From assembly GCA_902785945.1 (NCBI GenBank), contig CADAAR010000012.1, positions 1 through 64,000 of the forward strand: 64,000 nt of DNA, in the 5' to 3' direction. Under the pieces are notes generated by a model. It was given only the letters and a program-made list of their open reading frames with translations. It had not been told where the DNA came from and searched no databases. Position numbers and translations under genes: made by a program. Below, one piece after another: positions 63,507-64,000 of this stretch (positions are counted from its first letter, which is position 1; each line of letters starts with the position of its first letter). The DNA is from an uncultured Prevotellaceae bacterium (GTDB lineage: Bacteria > Bacteroidota > Bacteroidia > Bacteroidales > Bacteroidaceae).

Positions 63507-63991
63507 CGCTTCATCAGTTTAATGGTTTCACTTCCGGCTTTCACAATATACACACCAGCTGGGCGCTGGGCGATAGAGAGGGTGAACGGCCGACTACCGC
63601 TCACCGTATTCTGTTCTATCAGATTGCCATTGGCGGCATAGATGGAAACGGTAGTTCCTTCTTGAAGGTTTCTCAAGGTAACCTCATCGCCTTCCTGCGA
63701 AATAATGATGCCACGCTCAGAAGGCAGCAGGCTGATGCCTGTGTTACCTGTGCCTTCGAAGGTATATCGGAGCACGTTTTCCATTTGATACTGCACGGAG
63801 CCGTTTTTCGTCTTGATAACAAGCAGTCCGTTTTCAAACGTGGTCTCAGGCAGGTCGTTAAGGTCGAAGTAGACCTTTTCACCACTTTTCTGCCAAAGCA
63901 CGAGTCGCTTGGTGTTGCCCTGCGCCCATGTTGCAGTTACAACAAAGGCCAGCAGCAGCGATACGATGGTTAGAAGTTTAATTCTTTGCAT
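63503..63991 (-). CDS. Small T9SS type A sorting-domain protein, copy A
   Basis: 162 residues, the most divergent small member: different signal peptide (MQRIKLLTIVSLL), GSVQYQMENVLRYTFEG, and a sorting domain that opens GIIISQEGDEV and ends SETIKLMKR. The layout (domain, then C-terminal sorting signal) is the same. Overlaps large gene A by 4 bases. Its promoter, and any further units, lie beyond the window edge. Confidence 0.87.
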   Translation of the reverse strand: MQRIKLLTIVSLLLAFVVTATWAQGNTKRLVLWQKSGEKVYFDLNDLPETTFENGLLVIKTKNGSVQYQMENVLRYTFEGTGNTGISLLPSERGIIISQEGDEVTLRNLQEGTTVSIYAANGNLIEQNTVSGSRPFTLSIAQRPAGVYIVKAGSETIKLMKR

Positions 63992-64000
63992 ACGCTTTTT

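Overview
The window reads as chromosomal DNA from a member of the Bacteroidales, most likely Prevotella in the broad sense (Prevotellaceae). The evidence is the many TAnnTTTG -7 promoter boxes, often with TTTG about 20 bases upstream, the A-rich leaders without Shine-Dalgarno sites, the Bacteroidota gene order folP-cdaA and mraZ-rsmH-ftsL-ftsI-murE-mraY-murD-ftsW-murG-murC-ftsQ-ftsA-ftsZ, a glycine-lipid gene pair (glsB-glsA), a BACON-M64 lipoprotein, and type IX secretion (T9SS) type A sorting domains. I see no complete mobile element, CRISPR array or rRNA.

Layout. 1-1900: decayed TlpA/thioredoxin-like gene(s) with a 119-bp tandem duplication, then a truncated tRNA-Pro with att-like direct repeats. 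2.0-6.3 kb (minus): murF, a DUF3142-like lipoprotein and a large repeat protein of unknown function in one operon. 6.3-10.9 kb (plus): folP, cdaA (c-di-AMP synthesis), pta-ackA (acetate/ATP) and a small lipoprotein. 11-13.7 kb (minus): M64 peptidase lipoprotein and KDG kinase. 13.8-17.8 kb (plus): BlaI repressor, BlaR1-like M56/TonB protein and TPR protein behind a double operator, then a cytidylate-kinase-like gene. 17.8-19.0 kb: an unusual 1.2-kb gene-free stretch between convergent genes, with a 22-bp-phased GTTAAG array, a possible short transcript, large inverted repeats and a 21-bp tandem array. 19.0-24.2 kb (minus): an envelope-lipid operon glsA-glsB-beta-helix protein-DUF59-lpxH. 24.4-39.9 kb (plus): the complete division and wall cluster, preceded by a clear MraZ box. 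39.9-45.3 kb: recO, tRNA-Glu, rpsT, gyrB, then buk/ptb. 45.4-53.4 kb: GH95 fucosidase, DUF3109-ung-gpmI, sufS-rnhB and a BASS-family transporter.

53.5-64 kb (minus): a tandem family of paired genes. Each pair is a ~160-residue secreted protein ending in a T9SS type A sorting domain, overlapped by 4 bp with a ~900-residue secreted beta-rich protein that has no sorting domain. Three pairs and one truncated small gene are present. The 5' parts are nearly identical between copies while the bodies diverge.

The two most interesting regions are 17.8-19.0 kb (phased repeat arrays) and 53.5-64 kb (possible split T9SS cargo family). Everything here is read by eye; no database search or folding was run.
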